Shown piece by piece: positions 25,688 to 33,837 of a stretch of DNA of 49,734 nt (position 1 is the stretch's first letter; each line of letters starts with the position of its first letter). Both the position numbers and the translations under genes were made by a program. The DNA lies in NCBI GenBank assembly GCA_947625695.1, contig CANQPO010000006.1, forward strand, positions 1 through 49,734, in the 5' to 3' direction. The notes beneath the pieces were generated by a model, which saw nothing but the letters and a program-made list of their open reading frames with translations, ran no database searches and was not told the origin of the DNA. Source of the stretch: an uncultured Clostridia bacterium (lineage in GTDB: Bacteria > Bacillota > Clostridia > Christensenellales > Borkfalkiaceae).

Positions 25688-27046
25688 ATGGGAAAATATT
25701 TCGGCACGGACGGGTTCCGCGGGGAAGCGAACGTCACTTTGACGACCGATCAGGCGTATAAGGTCGGGCGGTATCTCGGGAACTACTGTGCAAGAAAGAA
25801 GAAAAACGGAGAGCGGGCGCGCGTTGTCATCGGCAAGGACACCCGCATTTCAAGCTATACTTTTGAATACACGATCGCCGCGGGGATCTCCTCCTCGGGG
25901 ACGGACGTGTGCATGATGCACGTCACCACGACCCCCTCCGTCGCCTACATCACCCGCACCGACCGTTTCGATTGCGGCGTCATTATCTCGGCGAGCCATA
26001 ATCCCTTCGAGGACAACGGCATCAAGATCATCAACGGCTCGGGGGAGAAGATGGACGGCGAGGTCATCGCGGGCATCGAGGACTACCTCGACGGGAAGAT
26101 CGGCGAGCTTCCCTTCGCGACGGGCGACAAGATGGGGCACATCATCGACTATATTTCGGGCAGAAACCGCTATATCGGCTACCTCATCTCCCTCGGCATG
26201 TACTCCTTCCGCGACAAGCGGGTCGCGCTCGACTGTGCGAACGGCGCGGCGTGGAGCATTGCAAAGTCTGTGTTCGAGGCGCTCGGCGCGCAGACGCAGG
26301 TCATCAACGCCGAACCCAACGGGCTCAACATCAACAAGGACGCAGGCTCCACCCACATCGAGGGGCTGCAACAATATGTCGTCGAGCACGGGTGCGACAT
26401 CGGTTTTGCTTACGACGGCGACGCCGACAGGTGCCTCTGCGTGGACGAAAAGGGGAGGGTGCTCACGGGCGATCATATCCTCCTTTTGTATGCAAAATAC
26501 ATGAAATCGCGCGGAAAGCTCGTCACCAACACCGTCGTGACCACCGTCATGTCCAACCTCGGACTGTATAAGGCGCTCGACGAGGAGGGGATCGGTTACG
26601 TCAAGACGCAGGTCGGCGACAAGTATGTGTACGAGTACATGAAGGAGCACAAGAATAAACTCGGCGGGGAGCAGTCGGGGCACATCATCTTCTCCAAATA
26701 CGCCACGACGGGCGACGGCATCCTCACCAGCCTCAAGGTGATGGAAGTTTTGCAGGCGCGCAAAGTTCCCGCGAGCAAGTTCTTCGACGAGCTCACCCTC
26801 TACCCCCAGAAGATCGTCAACATCCGCGTTGCGGACAAGTCCGTTCTCTCGGACGGCGCCGTACAGGCGGCCGTAAGGGAAGCGGAGGAGGCGCTCGGCA
26901 GCGAGGGCAGGATCCTCGTGCGGGAATCGGGCACGGAGCCCCTCATCAGGGTGATGGTGGAGGCAAAGACGGAGAGCGAATGCGTGGAGCTGGCGGAAAG
27001 GGTCGCCTGCGTCATCCGCGCCGCCGCAGGAACGGAGGGGGAGTAA
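25688..27046 (+). CDS. glmM: Phosphoglucosamine mutase
   Basis: 452 residues, normal for GlmM. It turns glucosamine-6-phosphate into glucosamine-1-phosphate for UDP-GlcNAc and cell wall synthesis. The start KYFGTDGFRGEAN, the phosphoserine loop VIISASHNPFEDNGIK (Ser103), the metal loop AYDGDADRCL and the phosphate-binding RESGTEPLIRVMVEA are all intact. It starts 18 bases after the acyltransferase gene and is followed 37 bases later by glmS, so the three form one transcription unit. Confidence 0.95.
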   Translation: MGKYFGTDGFRGEANVTLTTDQAYKVGRYLGNYCARKKKNGERARVVIGKDTRISSYTFEYTIAAGISSSGTDVCMMHVTTTPSVAYITRTDRFDCGVIISASHNPFEDNGIKIINGSGEKMDGEVIAGIEDYLDGKIGELPFATGDKMGHIIDYISGRNRYIGYLISLGMYSFRDKRVALDCANGAAWSIAKSVFEALGAQTQVINAEPNGLNINKDAGSTHIEGLQQYVVEHGCDIGFAYDGDADRCLCVDEKGRVLTGDHILLLYAKYMKSRGKLVTNTVVTTVMSNLGLYKALDEEGIGYVKTQVGDKYVYEYMKEHKNKLGGEQSGHIIFSKYATTGDGILTSLKVMEVLQARKVPASKFFDELTLYPQKIVNIRVADKSVLSDGAVQAAVREAEEALGSEGRILVRESGTEPLIRVMVEAKTESECVELAERVACVIRAAAGTEGE

Positions 27047-27083
27047 TTCCCCACAAATGAGAGAGTAAGGAGATCTGCGCACC

Positions 27084-28913
27084 ATGTGTGGGATCGTAGG
27101 ATATATCGGCAAAAAGCAAGCCGCGCCCATTTTGCTCGAAGGGCTGAAAAAACTCGAATACCGCGGGTATGACTCCGCGGGTATCGCCGTGCGCGGCGAG
27201 CAGGGCATTGAGGTCGTCAAAACCCCGGGAAGGCTCTCCAATTTGGTGGAAAAGACGGCGGGCGGCGCGCTTTTGAAGGGCACCGTCGGCATCGGGCACA
27301 CCCGTTGGGCGACCCACGGCGGCCCCAGCGAGTGCAATGCCCATCCCCATTGCAGTGCGGACGGCGCGGTCACCGTCGTCCACAACGGCATTCTCGAAAA
27401 TTTCAGAGAGCTCAAGGAAAAGCTCAAAAAGAGCGGCTATGAATTCGGGTCGGAGACGGACACGGAGGTCATCGCCGCCCTCATCGGCTATTATTACAGT
27501 AAGTGCGGAGACCCCCTTCGGGCGATCTCCCGCTTTATGCGGCGTGCGCGGGGAGCCTATGCGCTCGCCGTTTTATTCCGCGACTTCAAGGACGAGATCT
27601 TCATCTCCCGCAAGGACAGCCCGATGATCGTCGGCGTCGGCGAGGGGGAGATGTTCATCGCCTCCGACGTTCCCGCCATTTTGAACCATACGCGGACGGT
27701 CTACTATGTGGACAACCTCGAGATGGCGCGCCTTTGTGCGGACGGCGTCGTCTTTTACCATGCGGACGGCGAGGTCACGGAAAAAGAGCCCGTCACCGTC
27801 GATATGGACCCCTCCGCCGCCGAAAAGGACGGCTGGGAGCACTTCATGATCAAGGAGATCCACGAACAGCCCCGCGCCGTTTCGGAGACCTTCCATCGCT
27901 ACGTGCAGGGGGGAAAGATCGACTTTTCGGAAGCGGGCGTTGAGGAGGATATCTTAAAACCTTCCCACATCGTCATCGTGGGGTGCGGCTCTGCCTACCA
28001 TGTGGGCGCGGTGCTCCAATACGTCATCGAGGAGCTCGCCCGCATTCCCGTGCGCGTGGAGCTCGCTTCCGAGTTCCGCTACCGCAACTTTATCTTTGAG
28101 GAGAACACCTTAGTTGTCGCCGTCAGCCAATCGGGTGAGACGGCGGACACCCTCGCCGCAGTGCGCGAGGCAAAGGCGCACGGGGTCAAGACGCTCGCCA
28201 TCGTCAACGTGCAGGGCTCTTCCATTGCGCGCGAGGCGGACTACACCCTGTTCACCGTCGCGGGCGCGGAGATCGCCGTCGCCACGACCAAGGCATACAG
28301 CGCACAGCTCATCGTGGGGTATCTTTTGGCCCTTGAATTCGCCCGCCTCAACGGGAAGATGGGGGAAAAGGAATACGCTTCCGCGCTCGCCGAGATTGAT
28401 TCTCTTCCCGAAAAGATGAAAAAGATCCTCGACTCTAAGGCCGAATATCAGAAGTTTGCCGCGGAGCACCTCGGCGTACACGACGTTTTCATGATCGGAA
28501 GGGGAGTGGACTATGCCGTCTGCATGGAGGGTGCGCTCAAACTCAAGGAAGTCAGCTACGTCCATACCGAGGCGTATGCGGCGGGCGAACTCAAACACGG
28601 CACCATCAGTCTCATCGAAGAGGGCACCCTCGTTGTGGGCGTGCTTTCCCGCGACAGCATCGCCGAAAAGACGGCTTCCAATCTCGAAGAAGTCGTCTCG
28701 CGCGGCGCAAACGTCGTGAGCTTGGTGCGGGAAGGCTGCTCTGCCCAGCACAGTCAACCCGGTACGGTGTGGACGGTCCCGTCCGTGGCGGAATGCTTTG
28801 CGGCGAGCCTGCTCGTGCTGCCCCTCCAGCTTCTGAGCTATTATGTGAGCGTGCAGCTCGGCCATGATGTGGATAAACCCCGCAACCTCGCGAAGAGCGT
28901 TACGGTAGAATAA
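27084..28913 (+). CDS. glmS: Glutamine-fructose-6-phosphate aminotransferase
   Basis: 609 residues, full length. It makes glucosamine-6-phosphate from fructose-6-phosphate and glutamine. The N-terminal glutaminase domain begins MCGIVGYIG, with Cys2 as the nucleophile once Met is removed, and has TRWATHGGPS. Two SIS sugar-binding domains follow (VGCGSAYHVGAVLQ, AVSQSGETADTLAA, and IGRGVDYAVCMEGALKLKEV), and the protein ends DKPRNLAKSVTVE as expected. The 37-base gap after glmM is too short for a glmS ribozyme, so that control is absent here. An AAGGAG site precedes the ATG. Confidence 0.96.
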   Translation: MCGIVGYIGKKQAAPILLEGLKKLEYRGYDSAGIAVRGEQGIEVVKTPGRLSNLVEKTAGGALLKGTVGIGHTRWATHGGPSECNAHPHCSADGAVTVVHNGILENFRELKEKLKKSGYEFGSETDTEVIAALIGYYYSKCGDPLRAISRFMRRARGAYALAVLFRDFKDEIFISRKDSPMIVGVGEGEMFIASDVPAILNHTRTVYYVDNLEMARLCADGVVFYHADGEVTEKEPVTVDMDPSAAEKDGWEHFMIKEIHEQPRAVSETFHRYVQGGKIDFSEAGVEEDILKPSHIVIVGCGSAYHVGAVLQYVIEELARIPVRVELASEFRYRNFIFEENTLVVAVSQSGETADTLAAVREAKAHGVKTLAIVNVQGSSIAREADYTLFTVAGAEIAVATTKAYSAQLIVGYLLALEFARLNGKMGEKEYASALAEIDSLPEKMKKILDSKAEYQKFAAEHLGVHDVFMIGRGVDYAVCMEGALKLKEVSYVHTEAYAAGELKHGTISLIEEGTLVVGVLSRDSIAEKTASNLEEVVSRGANVVSLVREGCSAQHSQPGTVWTVPSVAECFAASLLVLPLQLLSYYVSVQLGHDVDKPRNLAKSVTVE

Positions 28914-28938
28914 AGAAACGACCAAGGAATTTTCGGAA

Positions 28939-30795
28939 ATGAAAAGGTGGAACAAAGGCGAACGGCTCAGGCTCGGAAGGATCGTCCTCTTCGCACTATG
29001 CGATCTTGCGGCGATCTTTGTCTCTATGCTGATCGCATGCGCATTGACGCAGAGAAATATCCGTTTCGACCTTGAATTGCTCTATTGGGGGCTGTTCAAC
29101 ATCGGGATCGTCTACCTGAGTTTCATCCTTTTCCGCATCTATTTCATCATCACGCGTTCGGCGGGCATCTTCGATACCTTAAAACTCTGCGCCGCGCTCC
29201 TCTTGATTGCTGCGGGGGAACTGCTCTTTGCGGGGTTTGCGGATATCGTCGATCTCTCCACCGCCATCGTCTTTGTCGTTGTGCTTGCGAATTTCGTCCT
29301 CATTCTCCGCTATGCGCGCCGCACACGGCTTGCGCTTCACTATCTCATCCACCGCTCCGAACGAGGCCGCACGCGAGCCATGATCGTGGGCGCGGGGAGC
29401 GCGGGCACCGAGCTCATCCGCGAGATACAGACGTCGGATAAGATCAGCTATCACCCCGTGTGCATCGTGGACGACGACCCCGTCAAGCAGAAGACGACGG
29501 TGGGGAATGTCAAGGTCGCGGGCACTTCGGAGGACATTCCCACCCTCGCGCGCAAATATGCCGTGGAGGAGATTTTGATCGCCATGCCCGCGGCGGCGAA
29601 AAAGGACGTGACCCGCATCTTCGAGATCTGCAAAAAGACGGGGCTTCCCGTCAAAATTCTGCCCGGGGTCTACCAATTCGTCACGGGCGAAACGGCGGTC
29701 TCCGCCCTCCGCGAAGTGGGAATTTCCGACCTCTTGGGCAGAGAGCAGGTCACTGCGAACTTGGAAGAGATCGCGGCGTACCTCGAGGGGCAGACGGTGC
29801 TCGTCACGGGGGGCGGCGGCTCCATCGGGAGCGAGCTCTGCCGCCAGATCGCGCGAAGCAAGCCCAAAAAGCTCGTCATCGTGGACATTTACGAGAACAA
29901 CGCCTACGACATCGAGCAGGAACTCAAGCGGCACCATCCCGAGCTCGACCTTGCGGTGCTCATTGCAAGCGTGCGGGACAAGGGCAGGCTCGAAGATATT
30001 TTCCGCTCCTATCGCCCCGACATCGTGTTCAATGCGGCGGCGCACAAGCACGTCCCCCTCATGGAGACGAGCCCCAACGAGGCGGTGAAGAACAACGTGT
30101 TCGGCACCCTCAACTGCGCAAGGCTTGCCGATAAATACGCCGTCAAGACGTTTGTGCAGATCTCCACGGACAAGGCGGTCAATCCCACCAACGTGATGGG
30201 GGCGACCAAGCGCATCTGCGAGATGATCATTCAGACCATCGGGCGGCACAGCAAGAACACCAACTTTGTCGCCGTGCGCTTCGGGAACGTGCTCGGCTCC
30301 AACGGCTCGGTCATTCCGCTCTTTAAGCGGCAGATCGCGGAAGGGGGCCCCGTCACCGTCACCGACCCCAACATCATCCGCTACTTTATGACCATTCCCG
30401 AGGCGGTGCTGCTCGTCTTGCAGGCGGGCGCCTACGCGAAAGGCGGGCAGATTTTCGTGCTCAATATGGGCGAGCCCGTCAAAATTTACGACCTCGCCGT
30501 CAACCTCATCAAGCTCTCGGGGCTCACGCCGGGGAAGGACATCGAGATCAAGTGCACAGGCCTCCGCCCGGGCGAAAAGCTCTTCGAGGAGCGGCTCATG
30601 GACGAGGAGGGAATGCAGACGACCGAGCACGGGCTCATCAACATCGCAAGCCCCATTCCCCTCGACGAGGAGTTCTTGTGGAAGAAGCTCGACGAGCTCT
30701 ATGCGGCGGCATATGCCGAAACGGACGACATGCGCCGTCTCATCTCCGAACTCGTCACCACTTACCAATATAAAAAGAACGATAGAGTAGAATAA
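28939..30795 (+). CDS. PglF/CapD-type nucleotide-sugar 4,6-dehydratase, membrane-bound
   Basis: 618 residues. Four membrane helices occupy about residues 12-120, then a CoA-binding-like Rossmann domain (AMIVGAGSAGTELIREI) and a short-chain dehydrogenase domain with VLVTGGGGSIGSELCRQIA. The active site segment is STDKAVNPTNVMGATKRICE. This is the PglF/CapD/WbpM layout; these enzymes convert UDP-GlcNAc to a 4-keto-6-deoxy sugar for glycans or glycoproteins. It sits 25 bases after glmS, so supply and first use of UDP-GlcNAc are in one unit. The exact product stereochemistry cannot be read from the sequence. Confidence 0.9.
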   Translation: MKRWNKGERLRLGRIVLFALCDLAAIFVSMLIACALTQRNIRFDLELLYWGLFNIGIVYLSFILFRIYFIITRSAGIFDTLKLCAALLLIAAGELLFAGFADIVDLSTAIVFVVVLANFVLILRYARRTRLALHYLIHRSERGRTRAMIVGAGSAGTELIREIQTSDKISYHPVCIVDDDPVKQKTTVGNVKVAGTSEDIPTLARKYAVEEILIAMPAAAKKDVTRIFEICKKTGLPVKILPGVYQFVTGETAVSALREVGISDLLGREQVTANLEEIAAYLEGQTVLVTGGGGSIGSELCRQIARSKPKKLVIVDIYENNAYDIEQELKRHHPELDLAVLIASVRDKGRLEDIFRSYRPDIVFNAAAHKHVPLMETSPNEAVKNNVFGTLNCARLADKYAVKTFVQISTDKAVNPTNVMGATKRICEMIIQTIGRHSKNTNFVAVRFGNVLGSNGSVIPLFKRQIAEGGPVTVTDPNIIRYFMTIPEAVLLVLQAGAYAKGGQIFVLNMGEPVKIYDLAVNLIKLSGLTPGKDIEIKCTGLRPGEKLFEERLMDEEGMQTTEHGLINIASPIPLDEEFLWKKLDELYAAAYAETDDMRRLISELVTTYQYKKNDRVE

Positions 30796-30801
30796 TATTT
30801 T

Positions 30802-30841
30802 GCGGCGGCGCGGGCATTCTGCCCGCGCCGCCGCAGTTTTT
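30802..30841 (+). terminator. Terminator of the glm cluster
   Basis: GCGGCGGCGCGGGC pairs with GCCCGCGCCGCCGC around ATTCT, followed by AGTTTTTATT. It starts six bases after the dehydratase stop. Confidence 0.92.
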
Positions 30842-30867
30842 ATTGTCACCTGTCCCGCTGTCTCAAT

Positions 30868-31246
30868 TTGTCATTTCGACCGAAGCCGCAGGCGAAGTGG
30901 AGAAATCTCGCCTTATTATAATGCGGTAGAGATGTCTCGACTTCGGCTTTCGCCTCCGCTCGACATGACATTTTGGAATGGCTCTCGCGTTATTCTAATC
31001 ACGTCACCCTGAGCTTGCCGAAGGGTGTCCGAATTATAAACAAGGACATGTTGACTTTCGTGCCGCGCTTAGAAAACAGAACTGCGCGCGGGGCGACTTC
31101 GGCTTACGCCTCCGTTCGACATGACATTTTGGAATGGCTCTCGCGTTATTCTAATCACGTCACCCTGAGCTTGTCGAAGGGTGTCCGCATTATAAACAAG
31201 GAAATGTTGACTTTCGTGCCGCGCTTAGAAAACAGAACTGCGCGCG
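30868..31246. repeat. 156 bp direct tandem repeat with related flank
   Basis: Two copies (30938-31090 and 31094-31246) with period 156 and only a few differences. Each contains CGACATGACATTTTGGAATG, CACGTCACCCTGAGCTTG, AAGGGTGTCCG and GTGCCGCGCTTAG. The flank 30868-30937 carries a related block (GAAGCCGCAGGCGAAGTGG). No coding function is likely; the window from 30842 to 31374 holds no gene I can support. Confidence 0.85.
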
Positions 31247-31391
31247 TTTGTATCTTTACGACACCCCTTCCGTCACGCGCGGAGCGCGTGCCCCCCCACC
31301 CCTCAAGGGGTGGGCAAGGAGACATGGTAACTTCCCCGCGCTCATAACTACAATTGACAAACAACTTGGCGCAGTTGACAAACTTTTTTTC

Positions 31392-31420
31392 TTGCATTTT
31401 CGGCGGCGGCGTGCGATAAT
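31392..31420 (+). promoter_or_regulatory. Promoter of the 87-residue membrane protein gene
   Basis: TTGCAT at 31392-31397 and GATAAT at 31415-31420 with 17 bases between; TGC before the -10 makes it an extended type. Confidence 0.65.
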
Positions 31421-31439
31421 CGGGAAAAAGGAGGGCGTT

Positions 31440-31703
31440 ATGAAAAAATTACATCTCGGCTTCGGCATTGCGGCGCTTTGCGTATTTGCCATCGGGCTTA
31501 TTCATGGCGGGATCGCGTGGATCGTCGCCGAACTTACCTGGGACCCGCACCTCACGAGTTTTCCCACATTGGCCGCGTTCGTGTTGCCGCTTCCCTTTTA
31601 CGCCTTGGGCGTTGCGGCGGTGCTCCTTGCGTGGCTTGCTGCGTGGGGCGTCTTAAGAGCGGTGAAAAAAAGTCATTGCAAAAAGCAAGACGGCGTGCTA
31701 TAA
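31440..31703 (+). CDS. Small two-helix membrane protein, 87 residues
   Basis: The start at 31440 is chosen for the AAAAAGGAGGG site just before it; the frame is open further upstream only through repeat DNA. Two hydrophobic segments, FGIAALCVFAIGLIHGGIAW and AFVLPLPFYALGVAAVLLAW, with a basic C-terminus. No family recognised. The promoter of the XRE gene lies in its last codons, and both products are membrane proteins, so a functional pair is possible. Confidence 0.75.
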   Translation: MKKLHLGFGIAALCVFAIGLIHGGIAWIVAELTWDPHLTSFPTLAAFVLPLPFYALGVAAVLLAWLAAWGVLRAVKKSHCKKQDGVL

Positions 31704-31704
31704 T
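31676..31704 (+). promoter_or_regulatory. Promoter inside the preceding gene, for the XRE regulator
   Basis: TTGCAA at 31676-31681 and TATAAT at 31699-31704, 17 bases apart, with TGC before the -10. The predicted RNA start falls on or next to the ATG at 31711. Confidence 0.75.
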
Positions 31705-31710
31705 GAGAGT

Positions 31711-32214
31711 ATGAAATTGTTGGGCGAAAAAATATGGCGGCTCAGAGAGAAGAGGGGACTCTCGCAGGAGGAATTTGCGGAACTCCTCGGCGTGTCGCGG
31801 CAGACCGTCTCCAATTGGGAGAACGACAGGGCGACCCCCGACGCTTACAAACTTAAGCTCTTGTGCGAAGTATTGCAGGTGAGCGCGGACGAACTCCTGG
31901 AAACGGGTGCCGAGCATGCGGACCCGCAAGGGACTGCGACCTTGCAGGAGGAGACGAAAACACTCGGGAGCGAAGAAGTGCATTCCGTCCCGCCCGAAAA
32001 GCGGAGCGGGCGGACGGTGTTCGCCGTCTTGCTGAGCGTGCTCGCCGCCGCGCTCGTCGTTGTGGGAATCATTCTTATCGCGCTGCCCGATACGGGGCAC
32101 GGCGGGACGAGTTCGATCGTCATCTTCACGCCGACGTTCGGCGGGATCGCGCTCTGCGTGCTCGCCATAGGGCTCCTCATTCCCGCGCTCCTTCTCTTCT
32201 TTAAGAGGAAATAA
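31711..32214 (+). CDS. XRE-family regulator with two C-terminal membrane helices
   Basis: 167 residues. Residues 1-62 are a helix-turn-helix of the Cro/cI type (RLREKRGLSQEEFAELLGVS, RQTVSNWENDRATPD). A polar linker leads to two membrane helices at about 108-165 (VFAVLLSVLAAALVVVGIIL and TFGGIALCVLAIGLLIPALL). Such membrane-tethered XRE proteins are frequent in Clostridia and probably sense the envelope. The predicted transcript starts at or next to the ATG, so it would be leaderless. Convergent with degV and separated from it by a shared hairpin. Confidence 0.88.
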   Translation: MKLLGEKIWRLREKRGLSQEEFAELLGVSRQTVSNWENDRATPDAYKLKLLCEVLQVSADELLETGAEHADPQGTATLQEETKTLGSEEVHSVPPEKRSGRTVFAVLLSVLAAALVVVGIILIALPDTGHGGTSSIVIFTPTFGGIALCVLAIGLLIPALLLFFKRK

Positions 32215-32221
32215 AAAATAC

Positions 32222-32261
32222 GCCGCGGGGCGCTTTTCTCAGAAAAGCGCCCCGCGGCTTT
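32222..32261. terminator. Bidirectional terminator between XRE and degV genes
   Basis: GCCGCGGGGCGCTTTTCT is the exact reverse complement of AGAAAAGCGCCCCGCGGC, with one base between. On the plus strand TTTAT follows, and on the minus strand a TATTTTTTATT run follows the hairpin. Confidence 0.85.
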
Positions 32262-32272
32262 ATGATTATCAA

Positions 32273-33220
32273 TTAAATTTTATCGGTTACGACCTTTCCG
32301 TGAGGCTTCTTTTGCGCCTCTGCCGCTGGGAGGGTTCCGCGCCTGTCCTTGCCGAAGAAGAAGAGCGCCACTGTGCCGGGGCCAACGTGCGAGCCCGTGC
32401 AGAGGTCGTAATACTCGATAATGATGTCCTCCGCGCCGATCTCGCGGATGAGCCCCGCAAGGTACTCCGCGTCCTCCTTGCAGTCGCCGTGGCAGATGGC
32501 GACCGTCTGCTTGTCGTAGTCAAAGGCGTGTTCGCGGTACGCCTCCGCAAGCGCCATGAGCGCCTTTTTCCTGCCCCGCTCCTTGCCGTAGAATACGATC
32601 TTGGTGTTCGCGCTGCCGTCCGCGCGCAGAACGGGTTTGATGTTGAGCAGGGTCCCCGCAATCGCAAGGGTGGTGGAGATGCGCCCCGTGCGCTTTAAGT
32701 ATTTGAGGTCGCCCACGGTGAGATAGCTGTTCGTCTTGAAGGCGTTTTCGCGCGCCCACTTTGCGGAGGTCTCCGCGCTCTCACCGAGGTCGCGAAGATC
32801 TGCTGTCTTGAGTGCGAGCAAGCCCTCGCCCATGGAGGCGTTTTCGCTGTCAATGACATAAACTTTGCGCTCGGGGAAGTCCGCCTCGAGCATTTTGCCC
32901 GCCTCCTGCGCCTGCTTGTTGGTCGCGCTGATCCCCGAGGAAATGGTGAAGAGGATCACGTCGCTTCCCGCTTGCAGGGAGGGGAGAAGGGCGTCGTAAA
33001 AGGTCTGCGCGTTCATGAGCGAAGTCTTTACTTCCGCGCCCGCGCGCATGTCATCATAGAACTTTTTTGCGGTCTCTTCGAAGGGGACGTCCTCTTCATA
33101 GCAGAGGCGGTCCTCGCCGTTCACCGTCATATGATAGGAAATGGTGCGGATGCCGCGGCTTTTTGCAAGGTCCTTTGGAATGTTCGCGCCCGAATCCACA
33201 TAAATATCGAATAATTTCAT
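32273..33220 (-). CDS. DegV-family fatty-acid-binding protein
   Basis: 315 residues. The start at 33220 follows GGAGGTG by six bases; a GTG nine bases further out is inside the ribosome binding site. DIYVDSGANIPKDLAK opens the DegV fold, ISSGISATNKQAQEA holds the lipid head-group-binding serines, and YLKRTGRIS with LNIKPVL is the usual second signature. In Gram-positive bacteria these proteins hold fatty acids for the FakA kinase; no fakA gene is in view. Own promoter at 33250-33278. Confidence 0.92.
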   Translation of the reverse strand: MKLFDIYVDSGANIPKDLAKSRGIRTISYHMTVNGEDRLCYEEDVPFEETAKKFYDDMRAGAEVKTSLMNAQTFYDALLPSLQAGSDVILFTISSGISATNKQAQEAGKMLEADFPERKVYVIDSENASMGEGLLALKTADLRDLGESAETSAKWARENAFKTNSYLTVGDLKYLKRTGRISTTLAIAGTLLNIKPVLRADGSANTKIVFYGKERGRKKALMALAEAYREHAFDYDKQTVAICHGDCKEDAEYLAGLIREIGAEDIIIEYYDLCTGSHVGPGTVALFFFGKDRRGTLPAAEAQKKPHGKVVTDKI

Positions 33221-33249
33221 GAAAAACACCTCCGTGCATTTCTATGATT

Positions 33250-33278
33250 AGCATAACGCAAAATGCCTCAAATTACAA
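33250..33278 (-). promoter_or_regulatory. Promoter of the DegV gene
   Basis: Minus strand TTGTAA (33278-33273) and TATGCT (33255-33250), 17 bases apart. Confidence 0.6.
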
Positions 33279-33414
33279 CCTACTTTGTTCGGAAATCTGT
33301 CTCCTCTTTCCCGTTTGCGTTCTATTTCGACGATTGTCGCTCTACTAAACAAAAAATCGGCTCTACTCACAGTAGAGTTGCCCGTTTTTGGGGATATGTA
33401 TGAGGTTTTGCGGG

Positions 33415-33535
33415 GTAGACATTCTAAACCACGTCATGTTGAGCGGAGCGAAGCGGAGTCGAAACATATCCTTGTTATAATGCGGACACCCTTCGACAGG
33501 CTCAGGGTGACGTGATTAGAACGGCGGGACAGGGT
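33415..33535. repeat. Inverted relative of the 156 bp repeat
   Basis: The stretch holds CATGTTGAGCGGAGCGAAGC, ATAATGCGGACACCCTTCGA and CAGGCTCAGGGTGACGTGAT, which are the reverse complement of blocks in the repeat at 30938-31246. No gene is seen between 33279 and 33837; the second half is AT-rich. Confidence 0.75.
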
Positions 33536-33725
33536 GACGTATTTAGAACAGTGTGGAGCCGAACCCATTTCCCAACAGTCATTTCGGTTCGTCTCCTTTG
33601 GGAAGTTCTCTTGCGCGGCGGAAAAATTTCAAAAAGCGAAACGTATTATCGACTTTTTATTAGTTTTATTTAGATTTCTTCAAAAAAACACCATATATTG
33701 TTATAGCCAAACGGTGGAGATACGC

Positions 33726-33754
33726 TTGACGTTATTGAACCGATTTGTTAAAAT
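33726..33754 (+). promoter_or_regulatory. Promoter of the Cys-repeat/thioredoxin lipoprotein gene
   Basis: TTGACG at 33726-33731 and TAAAAT at 33749-33754, 17 bases apart; the start codon follows 83 bases later. Confidence 0.7.
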
Positions 33755-33837
33755 ATAAAATAGTAAAAAGACATTATTTTATTATGTATTGATCAAATTA
33801 CTTTCCGCGGCAAAAGCGCGGAGGATCGGAGGAAAAC

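Noticed and set aside
27047-27083. glmS ribozyme
   Set aside because: Only 37 bases separate glmM and glmS, far too short for the ribozyme.
30868-31400. Coding frames through the repeat region
   Set aside because: Reading frames here repeat with the 156 bp unit, lack ribosome binding sites and show no protein-like features.
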